Part shown: positions 56,208-64,000 of the stretch, one piece after another
How positions within the stretch are numbered: the first letter of the stretch is position 1
Layout: every line of letters starts with the position of its first letter
Source of the DNA: Helianthus annuus
Lineage: Eukaryota; Streptophyta; Magnoliopsida; Asterales; Asteraceae
Direction: 5' to 3'
Length of the DNA stretch: 64,000 bases
Assembly: GCF_002127325.2 (NCBI RefSeq)
Contig: NC_035440.2
Coordinates: 77,863,875 to 77,927,874 of the forward strand
Program-made: the position numbers and the translations under genes
Notes under the pieces: generated by a model
Told to the model about the DNA's origin: nothing
Databases searched by the model: none
Seen by the model: only the letters and a program-made list of their open reading frames with translations

Positions 56208-56453
56208 AGCAAGAAACATATGAGATTACGTCCTACCTTTTCTAGGAAATGTAAAAGATTATTTTTCTAGTCACAAATTAGTTGCTGAAATTTTGAACGA
56301 AGATTCACAATCCATTTTTTGAACAAGCCGATGTATGACCAGAAGTTTTCCTTCTTCAGATGGAAGTATCTCCTATATGTATGGTAGTACACTATTTAGT
56401 ATTTTGCACATTACCAAAAAAAAAAAAAGTGTACCTAGTTGAGAGTCATCAAT
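56041..56453. other. Spacer with (ATT)n microsatellite at 56148-56206
   Basis: Apart from the ATT repeat of about 59 bp, with a single CT interruption, nothing was recognised. Confidence 0.7.
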
Positions 56454-56888
56454 TGGGGTGTAAACGAGCTGGGCCGAGCCTGAGCTCGCCTCGTCATATT
56501 TTTATGAAATTTGAGCTCGAGCTCGGCTCGGTTCGAGCTTATTTATTTGAGCTCGAGTTCAGCTCGCAAGTAAAACCCAAAGCTCGAGCTCGGCTCAAGT
56601 TATTTTAAAAACAACCTCAGATGAGCTAAAGACTCGGCTCGAGCTCGCTTCAATATCGCTTAAACGAGCCAAAGCTCAGTTCGAGCTCGGGTCGCCAATG
56701 TTATATCATTATTATTAAATTATATATAAAATAAATAAATTTTGTTTGGGCTCGTTTAGGCTCGCAAGTCTAAACGAGCTTTGTATTTCAGGCTCTAGCT
56801 CGGGCTCGTTAAAGCTCGGCTCATTTGAGCTTTTAACCAAGCCGATAACGAGTAGCTCTCGAGCCCCTGAACTTATTTACACCCCTAC
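56454..56888. mobile_element. hAT-type MITE (GGGGTGTAAA termini)
   Basis: 435 bp with inverted ends TGGGGTGTAAACGAG and, from the right, GTAGGGGTGTAAATAAG. Flanked by a perfect 8-bp duplication TCATCAAT (56446-56453, 56889-56896), which places it with hAT elements. The interior is full of GAGCTCGAGCTCGG repeats that fold back. Non-coding. Same style as the element at 14605. Confidence 0.85.
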
Positions 56889-57502
56889 TCATCAATGATA
56901 AAAAGCATATTTGGTAATAGATAGAGGCATACCATTCATAATTATATTATAATAAAACATCTTACAATCAGTGGTGGATTCAGAATTATTTCTCATGAGG
57001 GTCGGAAGTTTTGATTGTTGGTTGTCTATCACTAATTTTTTTTGGTTCGGATCGGGTCACATAATAAAAACATAAAACCAAATTTCTAGGCAAAAGAATT
57101 TTCAAAACCCAAATGGTAAAGCCGAAAAAATCAAAACCTGATCAAACACATCATGAATACCAAAAAACCGAAACCAAACAGATTTTTAAAGCCCAAAAAC
57201 CGAATTTCAGTTTTCCATGAGTTTGATCCTAGAAACAACTAAAATGATCCATACACACCTCTAGAACTGGCGTCCATAGGCGTCTCGACAGAATCCCCAA
57301 TTGAATTTTTTGTTTGAAAATCGACTTGTAGGTGGTGTGGTTAATAAAAAATGTCAGCCATCGGTTTTTTTTTTTTTTCGGTAGGTTTATTTTGTAATTA
57401 TCTAAAATGAGTGGGCTAAGTGGTGTTTGGATTTAACTATTTAAAATGGTTATGGGTATATTTTGGTTTAATGGTACATGTTTTGTTTGAAATAGATTTG
57501 TT
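56889..57502. other. Spacer, nothing firm
   Basis: AT-rich. A CAGTGGTGGATTCAGAA motif at about 56970 may be one end of another MITE, with no partner found. Confidence 0.4.
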
Positions 57503-57836
57503 TAGGCCTATAAATGAACCGAACGGACATGAATATAGACATGTTCGTGTTACATTCCATAATGATAATTTACATTGAGATAATTGGTAAACGGGCTACA
57601 AGGTGCGCCGCTACTGTTCGTGTTTGTTTATTTAATTTTAACCGAACACGAACATATAATCGAACATATTTTTTTGTTCGTATTTGTTCATTAAGAACTC
57701 AGGCTTGTTCGTGTTCGTTTATGTTCGTTTGTTTAAAATCTAAACGAACAGTTCACGAATATAAACGAACACAAATTAACGTAATTGAACAAATATAAAC
57801 AAACACAATTTAACATTAGTGAACACAAACAAAAAA
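57503..57836. mobile_element. Truncated hAT-type MITE related to 14605-15167
   Basis: Left end TAGGCCTATAAATGAACCG resembles TAGGGCTGCAAATGAACC. The interior has the same GTTCGTTTG/CGAACA repeats. No right terminus is found before the A-run at 57829-57841. Confidence 0.55.
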
Positions 57837-58266
57837 AAAAAGTCTAATATATTACAGTTTATTTGGAAACACATCTAAATTAGGGTTCATAGATGGTAAA
57901 ATTAAGTAGGTTTTTATATAAATATTAAGTAAGTTATCAGTTACGATCTAAGAAAAAATTTTAAATTTCATTTGTTTAATTCTATAAAATGTTAAAGTTG
58001 TTTTATATTTTTATTTAAATATTATTAAGTGCACTTTTCTTGAGTTGTTAAAATTTCATGAGGTCGAGTTTACACTTTTGTGAAGGTCAGTGTCGAAATT
58101 TTATAAGGTTCGACATAGATTTAAAGCCATAGTAAACAAAATAAAAAACTTCATAGGGCACCAATGATTACAATACGAAAGGAAATTATATACTTGGTAT
58201 TTAGATAGAAGAACAAATGAGTTGAAAATAAAGGGTGGCAAAGGGTTCATGTTTAATACGAGTTTT
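57837..58266. other. AT-rich spacer
   Basis: No ORF, repeat or RNA gene seen. It ends at the LINE tail. Confidence 0.4.
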
Positions 58267-58267
58267 A

Positions 58268-58278
58268 TTTTTTTTTTT
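58268..58278 (-). other. Poly(A) tail of the LINE
   Basis: An 11-base T-run on the plus strand, 122 bp beyond the ORF2 stop. Short, so partly eroded or originally short. Confidence 0.75.
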
Positions 58279-58399
58279 AGAAAATGGCGGGTAATTCAAT
58301 TAAAACAAACATACCTTAAGCAAGGTGCTCAAGGCCCAAATCAGTAGCAGTACAGGAAAAGGGAAACAAAAAAATTTACAGACAGTTATTTCAGAAACG

Positions 58400-61300
58400 T
58401 TACGAAGAAACAACCGAAAAATTGAAGCCACTCCATTTTTCCCATGTTATGCCTGAGATTCCAGCCCGGTTCTTAATCCATACGAACGACGTCGCCTTTA
58501 TGTCAGCCAGCAATTTACCAATTGTAGGGGTTTTTTGTTTGAATATCTTATCGTTTCGCATCCTCCATATACACCAACAGGTTGCAGCCACTGCTACCAG
58601 AACTGCCCTTTTTACCACTTTTTGACATTTGAGAGAAGATATTGCTTCCAGCAGTTGAACAATACTCAGGGTATACCGAGGGAGTGGTATTTTCAGCCAT
58701 TGAAATATCAAGGTCCATGTATTCTGAGCAAACTCACAACTAACCAGTAGATGGTTTACCGATTCTAACGCGTCGTCGCATAAAGCACATGTCGTGGAGG
58801 GAATCTGAATCCGACGCATCTGAAGAGCTTCCCTTGTTGCGATCCGATCTTGAACGACTCGCCATAGAAAGCAATTCACCTTCTTTGGTATCCAATGCAG
58901 CCAGTTAAGAACTCTTGTCTCCCGAATAGTAATGATATGATCCAGCGCAGCCCTTAGATTACGAACAAGGAATTCATTAGTTGAAGTACCTGTTTTCCAT
59001 AGCCAAACATCTTCATTCGGGGTCATCACCATATTGTTTAGGAGATCGGTACATGAGGCCCATTCCGCTACATGTTCGGCCCGAGACAAGGTATTCTCGC
59101 TATCCCATAACCATATCGCGCGATCTTGTACTCGAGAGTATCGTTCGGAAATTTTGCATCTTTTTTTATTTTCAAGCAAATACAAACTGGGGAACAACTC
59201 CTTTAGCGTGTAATTGCCGACCCATCTGTCCAGCCAAAATAATATTTTGTCTCCTTTACCCACTTTAGGAACCAATCTATCTTGAACGTTAATAGATTGA
59301 CTTTGTGATAACCGGCCCATGTTCACGATTGCCTTCCATACACCTCCAATAGAGTTTTTCATGGGAATAAAGGAATGGTTTCTTACCCCGCCGTGAATTG
59401 CCGTAATCGTTCTCGCCCATAACGAATCATTGTCATTTTTGTATTTGACACACCATTTAACCATTAGAGCTTTGTTAGTGGAAGCTAGGCTCCCCACCCC
59501 CAACCCACCCACATCTTTAGGTGCTACAACTTTATACCACGGTACCCAACTCACCTTGTTCGCTTCCATACATCCACCCCATAGGAATTTACGTCTTAAC
59601 CTTTCTAATTGTTTTAGCACTTGTAATGGAGCATTAAAAAGCGAAAGATAATACGTCGGAAGGTTACCTAGAACCGCCTCAATGAGTGTTGCTCTCCCGC
59701 CGAAAGATAGTGTTCGTGCCTTCCACAATGTTAGTTTTTTCTCAAACCTTTCAATGACGGGTTTCCAACTCCTTACTAGGCCCATGTTGGCGCCAACCGG
59801 GAGTCCGAGATAGTTGAATGGTAAGGGCCCCGTTTTGCATCCGAGAACCGAAGCCATACATGCAATGTCATCGTTTGTAACCCCCACCCCAAATAATTGG
59901 CTTTTTGTGAAATTTACCTTAAGTCCGGAGGACAAGTGGAAGCACCTCAAGAGTCTAGAAAGGTTGTGAAAGTTCAACTCGGACCATTCGCCCACAAACA
60001 AAACATCATCAGCGTAAAGTAAGTGTGAAATGGTTGGTCCGCCATTTGGCGTGGAAAAGCCTTTGAAAATACCTTGAGAATTGGCACACACCGTAGCAAC
60101 GTGGAGCGCTTCCATGGCGATTATAAATAAAAGAGGGGATAGCGGGTCACCTTGTCGAACACCTCGCTCCAAAGCGAATTCACTAGTGGGGGATCCATTC
60201 ACGAGAACGGATGATCTTGCCGTAGATAGTAAACCCGTGACCCACTTCCTCCATAACATGGGAAATCTCATTTGCGAGAGGACGGAATCTAAAAACTCCC
60301 AACTCAGCGAGTCAAAAGCTTTTTCAAAGTCTACTTTGAACAAAAGCATCTTGCCTTTAGTTTTCTTCACACTAGACACTAGCTCGTTGACAATTAGAGG
60401 GCCTTCCAAGATGCTCCGACCTTCTATATATGCCGTTTGGGTGTCCGAAATTAGGTGTCCAATAACCTGTTTCAACCTTTTGGCTAGGATTTTGGATATT
60501 AACTTCGAGATGCAGCCAGTGAGACTGATGGGTCTGAATTCACTGATGAGTTGAGGATCATTGGATTTAGGGGCCAGAATGATAAAACTCGAGTTACATC
60601 CTCTATTTAATGAGCCGTGAACGTAAAAATGATCAAGGACGTTGACGAGATCCGATTCAAAGGTGCTCCAAAAGTGTTTAATAAAGCTGAAAGTGAACCC
60701 GTCAGGGCCCGGGGCTTTGTCCCCACCACATTCCCAAACGGCCTCCTTTATTTCTTCTTTTGAGAAACGCTTCACCAACATGGCAGATTGTTCAATGGAT
60801 ATGGTCTTAAAAGAGTTATTTGAGAATGATGGACGATTCTTGTTCGCTTCCTTGAAGAGCCCTTCGAAATAAGACTTTATTTCTTCTTTTAGTCTGTCGG
60901 GTTGCGAGGTCCACACACCATTAAAATTCAGCCCATTTATTCGGTTATGCTTTTGATGCCCTTTAATGATACCGTGGAAAAAAGCCGTGTTTTCGTCACC
61001 TTCCGTCACCCATTTGGCCTTTGCCCGTTGCTTCAAGTTTTCCAAATTAGTGTCTTCTATTTCAGCCATAGTTTTTACCCAACTGACTCTATTCCTGATT
61101 TCTTCCTCTGAAAGCACAGCCGATTCAGCTTTGAGGTCTAATTCTTCAATTTTCTTTGAAAGGTCAGCCACTAGGTGTCGATTCCTCTGATATATCTTTC
61201 TATACCAAGGTTTTAGTGCAATTTTGACCGCCTTCAGTCGCTGGCACATCAATTTATCTGGTGGATAGAAGGTGCGTACCCCTGCATATGCGTTTTTTAC

Positions 61301-62068
61301 AATGTCCTCTAATCCCTCCTCTTTTAGCCACGAGTTGTAGAATCGAAACGGAGGAGCACCGTAAAATTCATCGGAACAAGTTAATAAAAGAGGTCGATGG
61401 TCAGACCTGTACCTTGGCAGACCCGTGAGTTTGGCCCTCGGCCAGTTAGATAGGAATGAATGGCAAACCAATACTCTGTCAATTTTGCTGAACTTGTGAC
61501 CGTCATCCGACATGTGCGTGAATGAACAAGCGGACATCGCATATTCCGATAAACCCACAGTACGTATGAATTGATTGAAGTCCTCAGCTTGTTGCGGATT
61601 AAATTTCGAGTTTTTCCGCTCATTTGGTTCTCGGACACAATTAAAATCTCCCATAAATATCCAGCACCCCGTATAAGAGTTTATGAGTTCTATAAGATCT
61701 GACCACAAGTTTCTTTTTAGCTGGGAGTCATGGGGAGCATATATATTAACCACGTTAAGCTCTATCCCCCTGTTTCTGAGTTCACCTATTGTTGCGAGAA
61801 AGAGTCGATTTGAGACTGATGTTTTCCGGGTAAAAACGGATGGGTCCCAAATATTCAGTAGGCCACCAGATCTACCACTTGCATTTACCGACTCGGACTC
61901 GTAAATTGGATTACCCCAGAAATTTGTTACCTGTATATTCGCTGAGTCAGAGAATTGTGTTTCCTGAATGCCAATGAAGTTTACGTTATTCGACCTCCTC
62001 AGTTCTCTGATATGATCCGCTTTCATGGGATCGCCTGCCCCTCGAATGTTGGAAGACAAAAAATTCAT
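58400..62068 (-). CDS. LINE ORF2: endonuclease and reverse transcriptase
   Basis: A 1222-codon open frame with no stop. N-terminal APE-type endonuclease, residues about 1-235, with Asn7 (SSNIRG), Glu36 (IQET), Asp141 and Asn143 (GDFN), and Asp223-His224 (SDHRP). Reverse transcriptase, about 480-760: EFRPISLTGC, VDFEKAFDSL, GVRQGDPLSPLLF and YADD (685-688). A C-terminal zinc-binding region (zf-RVT) has CALCDDALESVNHLLVSC. No RNase H domain follows, so it is shorter than some plant L1 proteins. It nicks target DNA and copies element RNA onto the site. ATG at 62068 overlaps the ORF1 stop as ATGA. All catalytic residues are in place, so it could be active if expressed. Confidence 0.95.
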   Translation of the reverse strand: MNFLSSNIRGAGDPMKADHIRELRRSNNVNFIGIQETQFSDSANIQVTNFWGNPIYESESVNASGRSGGLLNIWDPSVFTRKTSVSNRLFLATIGELRNRGIELNVVNIYAPHDSQLKRNLWSDLIELINSYTGCWIFMGDFNCVREPNERKNSKFNPQQAEDFNQFIRTVGLSEYAMSACSFTHMSDDGHKFSKIDRVLVCHSFLSNWPRAKLTGLPRYRSDHRPLLLTCSDEFYGAPPFRFYNSWLKEEGLEDIVKNAYAGVRTFYPPDKLMCQRLKAVKIALKPWYRKIYQRNRHLVADLSKKIEELDLKAESAVLSEEEIRNRVSWVKTMAEIEDTNLENLKQRAKAKWVTEGDENTAFFHGIIKGHQKHNRINGLNFNGVWTSQPDRLKEEIKSYFEGLFKEANKNRPSFSNNSFKTISIEQSAMLVKRFSKEEIKEAVWECGGDKAPGPDGFTFSFIKHFWSTFESDLVNVLDHFYVHGSLNRGCNSSFIILAPKSNDPQLISEFRPISLTGCISKLISKILAKRLKQVIGHLISDTQTAYIEGRSILEGPLIVNELVSSVKKTKGKMLLFKVDFEKAFDSLSWEFLDSVLSQMRFPMLWRKWVTGLLSTARSSVLVNGSPTSEFALERGVRQGDPLSPLLFIIAMEALHVATVCANSQGIFKGFSTPNGGPTISHLLYADDVLFVGEWSELNFHNLSRLLRCFHLSSGLKVNFTKSQLFGVGVTNDDIACMASVLGCKTGPLPFNYLGLPVGANMGLVRSWKPVIERFEKKLTLWKARTLSFGGRATLIEAVLGNLPTYYLSLFNAPLQVLKQLERLRRKFLWGGCMEANKVSWVPWYKVVAPKDVGGLGVGSLASTNKALMVKWCVKYKNDNDSLWARTITAIHGGVRNHSFIPMKNSIGGVWKAIVNMGRLSQSQSINVQDRLVPKVGKGDKILFWLDRWVGNYTLKELFPSLYLLENKKRCKISERYSRVQDRAIWLWDSENTLSRAEHVAEWASCTDLLNNMVMTPNEDVWLWKTGTSTNEFLVRNLRAALDHIITIRETRVLNWLHWIPKKVNCFLWRVVQDRIATREALQMRRIQIPSTTCALCDDALESVNHLLVSCEFAQNTWTLIFQWLKIPLPRYTLSIVQLLEAISSLKCQKVVKRAVLVAVAATCWCIWRMRNDKIFKQKTPTIGKLLADIKATSFVWIKNRAGISGITWEKWSGFNFSVVSS

Positions 62069-63992
62069 TTTTTAACATTTGACACCTGCACCTCGTTGAC
62101 CTGTTTCCTCAAATCAGCTTCCAAACCAGCCATATCAAATCCGAGACACTCGCCTACTTCTTTGGTCAACATAACTTCATTTTCTGCAGCCGTGTTCTCC
62201 ACTTGATTATCGCCTTCATTGTGAGTCGAACTAGAATCCTCTGATTGAACACAACCTTTGTTCCTAATTTTCGAGCACTCGCCGTTTCTATTCGCCCACA
62301 ATGTGTCCTTCATTTTCATCGAGGGGAACTTGAATTTCGATTTCTTTGTATTACCCTTCCGAATAACCGACGGCGATACCTGTTCTGCAACAGCTGGGGT
62401 TGTGATTGGGGGGTTGTTTAAATCGATTGGGATCGCCTTCTTATTAACTTGCTTCAGTAATTCTCTAAGGTTAAACGGATCAGGGGAATCCTCCAGGTCT
62501 GTGTTATGTGAGATGGGCTTCAGAGCTGACATATTAACATTGGGCTCATTCGGAGGTGTTTCCCCAATACAGACATCTTCTTCAAATAGCTCATTTAAGC
62601 CCAACACTGAGTCTTTGGCCCAAAGATCTAAATTACGTACATGTGGGGGAGGGGGTGGGGTATCAAAAGGGCCCACAGAAGAGTTGTTGTCATCCGAATC
62701 GGTGGTCCCCTTTTTTGAGCCACTGCCATAGTAGGATGATTTGCATGGGGAATGGACACTAGCCGCCTTTATGTTACTGTTATTGTTAATCGGGTCCCCG
62801 TTTTTTGATGCCGTCTTTTCGCCTTCCAAGGAGCAGTTGTGCGAGCCAGACTGTCCATATTCCGGCGATATATCTTCATTACTCCGATCACCGGATATTG
62901 CCGGAGAGATGAAGAAATCTCCGGTGATATCTTCCGAAATAAAGATTTCATGAGGGTGCCCGTTCCATGCAATAGTTAGTTTGCTGTTTATACGTGCCAC
63001 GTTATCAGTAATAATACCTACCGTACTAACCGAGAGGTCCGTATCTTCGTCATTTGCCTTGGAAGGTATTACCACCGAACCTATCAGCCCCCCGATCTGA
63101 TCGAAAGTGCCCGGACCCCAGAACTTCAAAGGCACTCCCCTAATAGAGACTTTTGCCAACCGCTGATACGGCAAGTGTCTACCGTCCCAAACGTGAAGGT
63201 CCTTAAACCATTTCTCCCAGTCGTCTTTTTTATTTTCCAAGAAGTTTCGTGCCTCAGTTTGATTCCCAAATGTTAGTAAGATTCTCAGCCCCCCATATAC
63301 TTTGTATTGAAACCAGCCAATCCATCATCCGTTAGTGTCTGTTGGAGACGTTTGAGATCGTATGGGTTACGTAATTCTGCCACCAGTGCTGAGTACCTCC
63401 ACCGTTTCGATGCCTCGCTTTCTACCACTGTAATACTCACCTCAGTTTCTGGAACGGTTGCATGTTTGATACCTGTAATAACCTCTGCGTATGTTCTGGC
63501 GTCGTTTACGTGTAACGGAACGTTTGTAGCGTTTCTTGTATCATCCACCGCCCGGTTGTATCTGGCGTTAGTTGTCGGTTTATTCGGAGGATGTTTCCAC
63601 TGTTGTTTCTCCTCTTCTTTAGCGAATTTAGCCGGCTAAACAAATATTTTTCTATGGTCAATTCTAACCGAGCCGAGATCCCCAGCCATATACATGACGT
63701 CTCTGACATCTTCAAATCTAATAAAGCCAAAAGTATTTCCTTTTTTGTCCCTTTTCCTTGGAACATAAGCATCAGTCATTGTCCCGAAACCACTGAACAC
63801 CTCCCATAACAGATAACTAGAACAATCTTCAGGTAGATTGCCGATGAAGAAAGTGGTTTCCTTCACCGGTGGTTTCCTATGGATCTTGTCGTCGTCTATA
63901 AGCCGTCTTCCTTTGTATCTAGCAATCCTCCATCGTTCTTCCTGCCCTTCGCCTAATCTCCGAGTGTTATCCAGACGTCTCCCACACTCCAT
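62065..63992 (-). pseudogene. LINE ORF1: RRM-containing RNA-binding protein, broken
   Basis: Start at ATG 63992. An RRM spans residues about 40-115, with RNP2 TFFIGNL and RNP1 GNTFGFIRF. A TAG at 63636-63638 ends the first part; the frame continues to 63285 (YAEVITGIKHA, RYSALVAELRNPYDLKRL), where loss of one G in the G-run near 63293 shifts it. The rest (WEKWFKDLHVWDGRHLP, QRLAKVSIRGVPLKFWGP) is read from 63240 to 62065 and resembles the DUF4283-like part of plant L1 ORF1. It would coat the element RNA. Damage here contrasts with the intact ORF2. Confidence 0.82.
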
Positions 63993-64000
63993 TCTCTTTG

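Larger units (their letters stand above)
58267..64000 (-). mobile_element. L1-type LINE, 5' end off the window
   Basis: A non-LTR retrotransposon on the minus strand. The poly(A) tail appears as a T-run at 58268-58278; ORF2 (58400-62068) and ORF1 (62065-63992) overlap by ATGA. The element was full length or nearly so at insertion; its 5' untranslated region lies beyond 64000. The target duplication cannot be checked. Confidence 0.92.

Overview
This window is plant nuclear DNA, almost all of it transposable elements nested inside one another. It suggests a eudicot, probably Asteraceae. That family assignment is an inference from remembered element families (a Sirevirus-like Copia with a very long post-pol ORF, an Athila with an ATHILA ORF, a chromovirus with 2.5-kb LTRs), not from a search. 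I see one convincing host gene, an intronless LEA-2/NDR1-HIN1-like (NHL) membrane protein at 54533-55135 on the minus strand. No rRNA, tRNA or CRISPR array was found.

Layout, left to right. (1) 1-731 and 11397-12015 are two parts of an older minus-strand LTR of an element lying off the left edge. It is split by a Tekay-like Ty3/gypsy element (732-11396, minus strand) with target duplication TAGCA. That element is structurally odd: its left LTR looks like a solo LTR with its own TAGCA repeats, and a 619-bp copy of the right flank (3271-3889) lies between pol and the left LTR. (2) 12016-12706 is the end of a CACTA transposon. 12998-14372 holds a long inverted repeat (arms about 400 bp) between direct repeats. 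A hAT-type MITE sits at 14605-15167. (3) 15168-54028 is an old gypsy-type LTR remnant opened by large insertions. The first is a Sirevirus-like Ty1/copia element (15738-48607, minus strand) that carries an internal 5.8-kb tandem duplication and is itself broken inside its integrase by a 14.5-kb Athila Ty3/gypsy element (29531-43982, target duplication GCAGC). The second is a Mutator-like (MULE) derivative at 49461-53144. (4) 54533-58266 holds the LEA-2/NHL gene, a small hairpin element, a tRNA-derived SINE with a 15-bp target duplication, an (ATT)n repeat, a hAT MITE with a perfect 8-bp target duplication, and a truncated MITE. (5) 58267-64000 is a minus-strand LINE (L1 type) with a fully open 1222-codon ORF2 (endonuclease and reverse transcriptase) and a damaged ORF1 with an RRM; its 5' end runs off the window.

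How the parts relate: each retroelement holds the usual gag, protease, reverse transcriptase, RNase H and integrase parts, but most are broken. The breaks follow one theme: stop codons that are one C-to-T step from CAG, CAA or CGA. Four of these can be read directly by comparing the two copies of the Copia duplication. Non-coding parts of the elements carry ordered structures that are the best leads here: a four-unit hairpin family with changing but matched stems and an array of about 22 TCGGA motifs in the Tekay LTR; arrays of GGCAC/GTGCC palindromes in the Athila LTR and internal spacer; and paired stem-loop plus polypurine modules around the Athila ORF.
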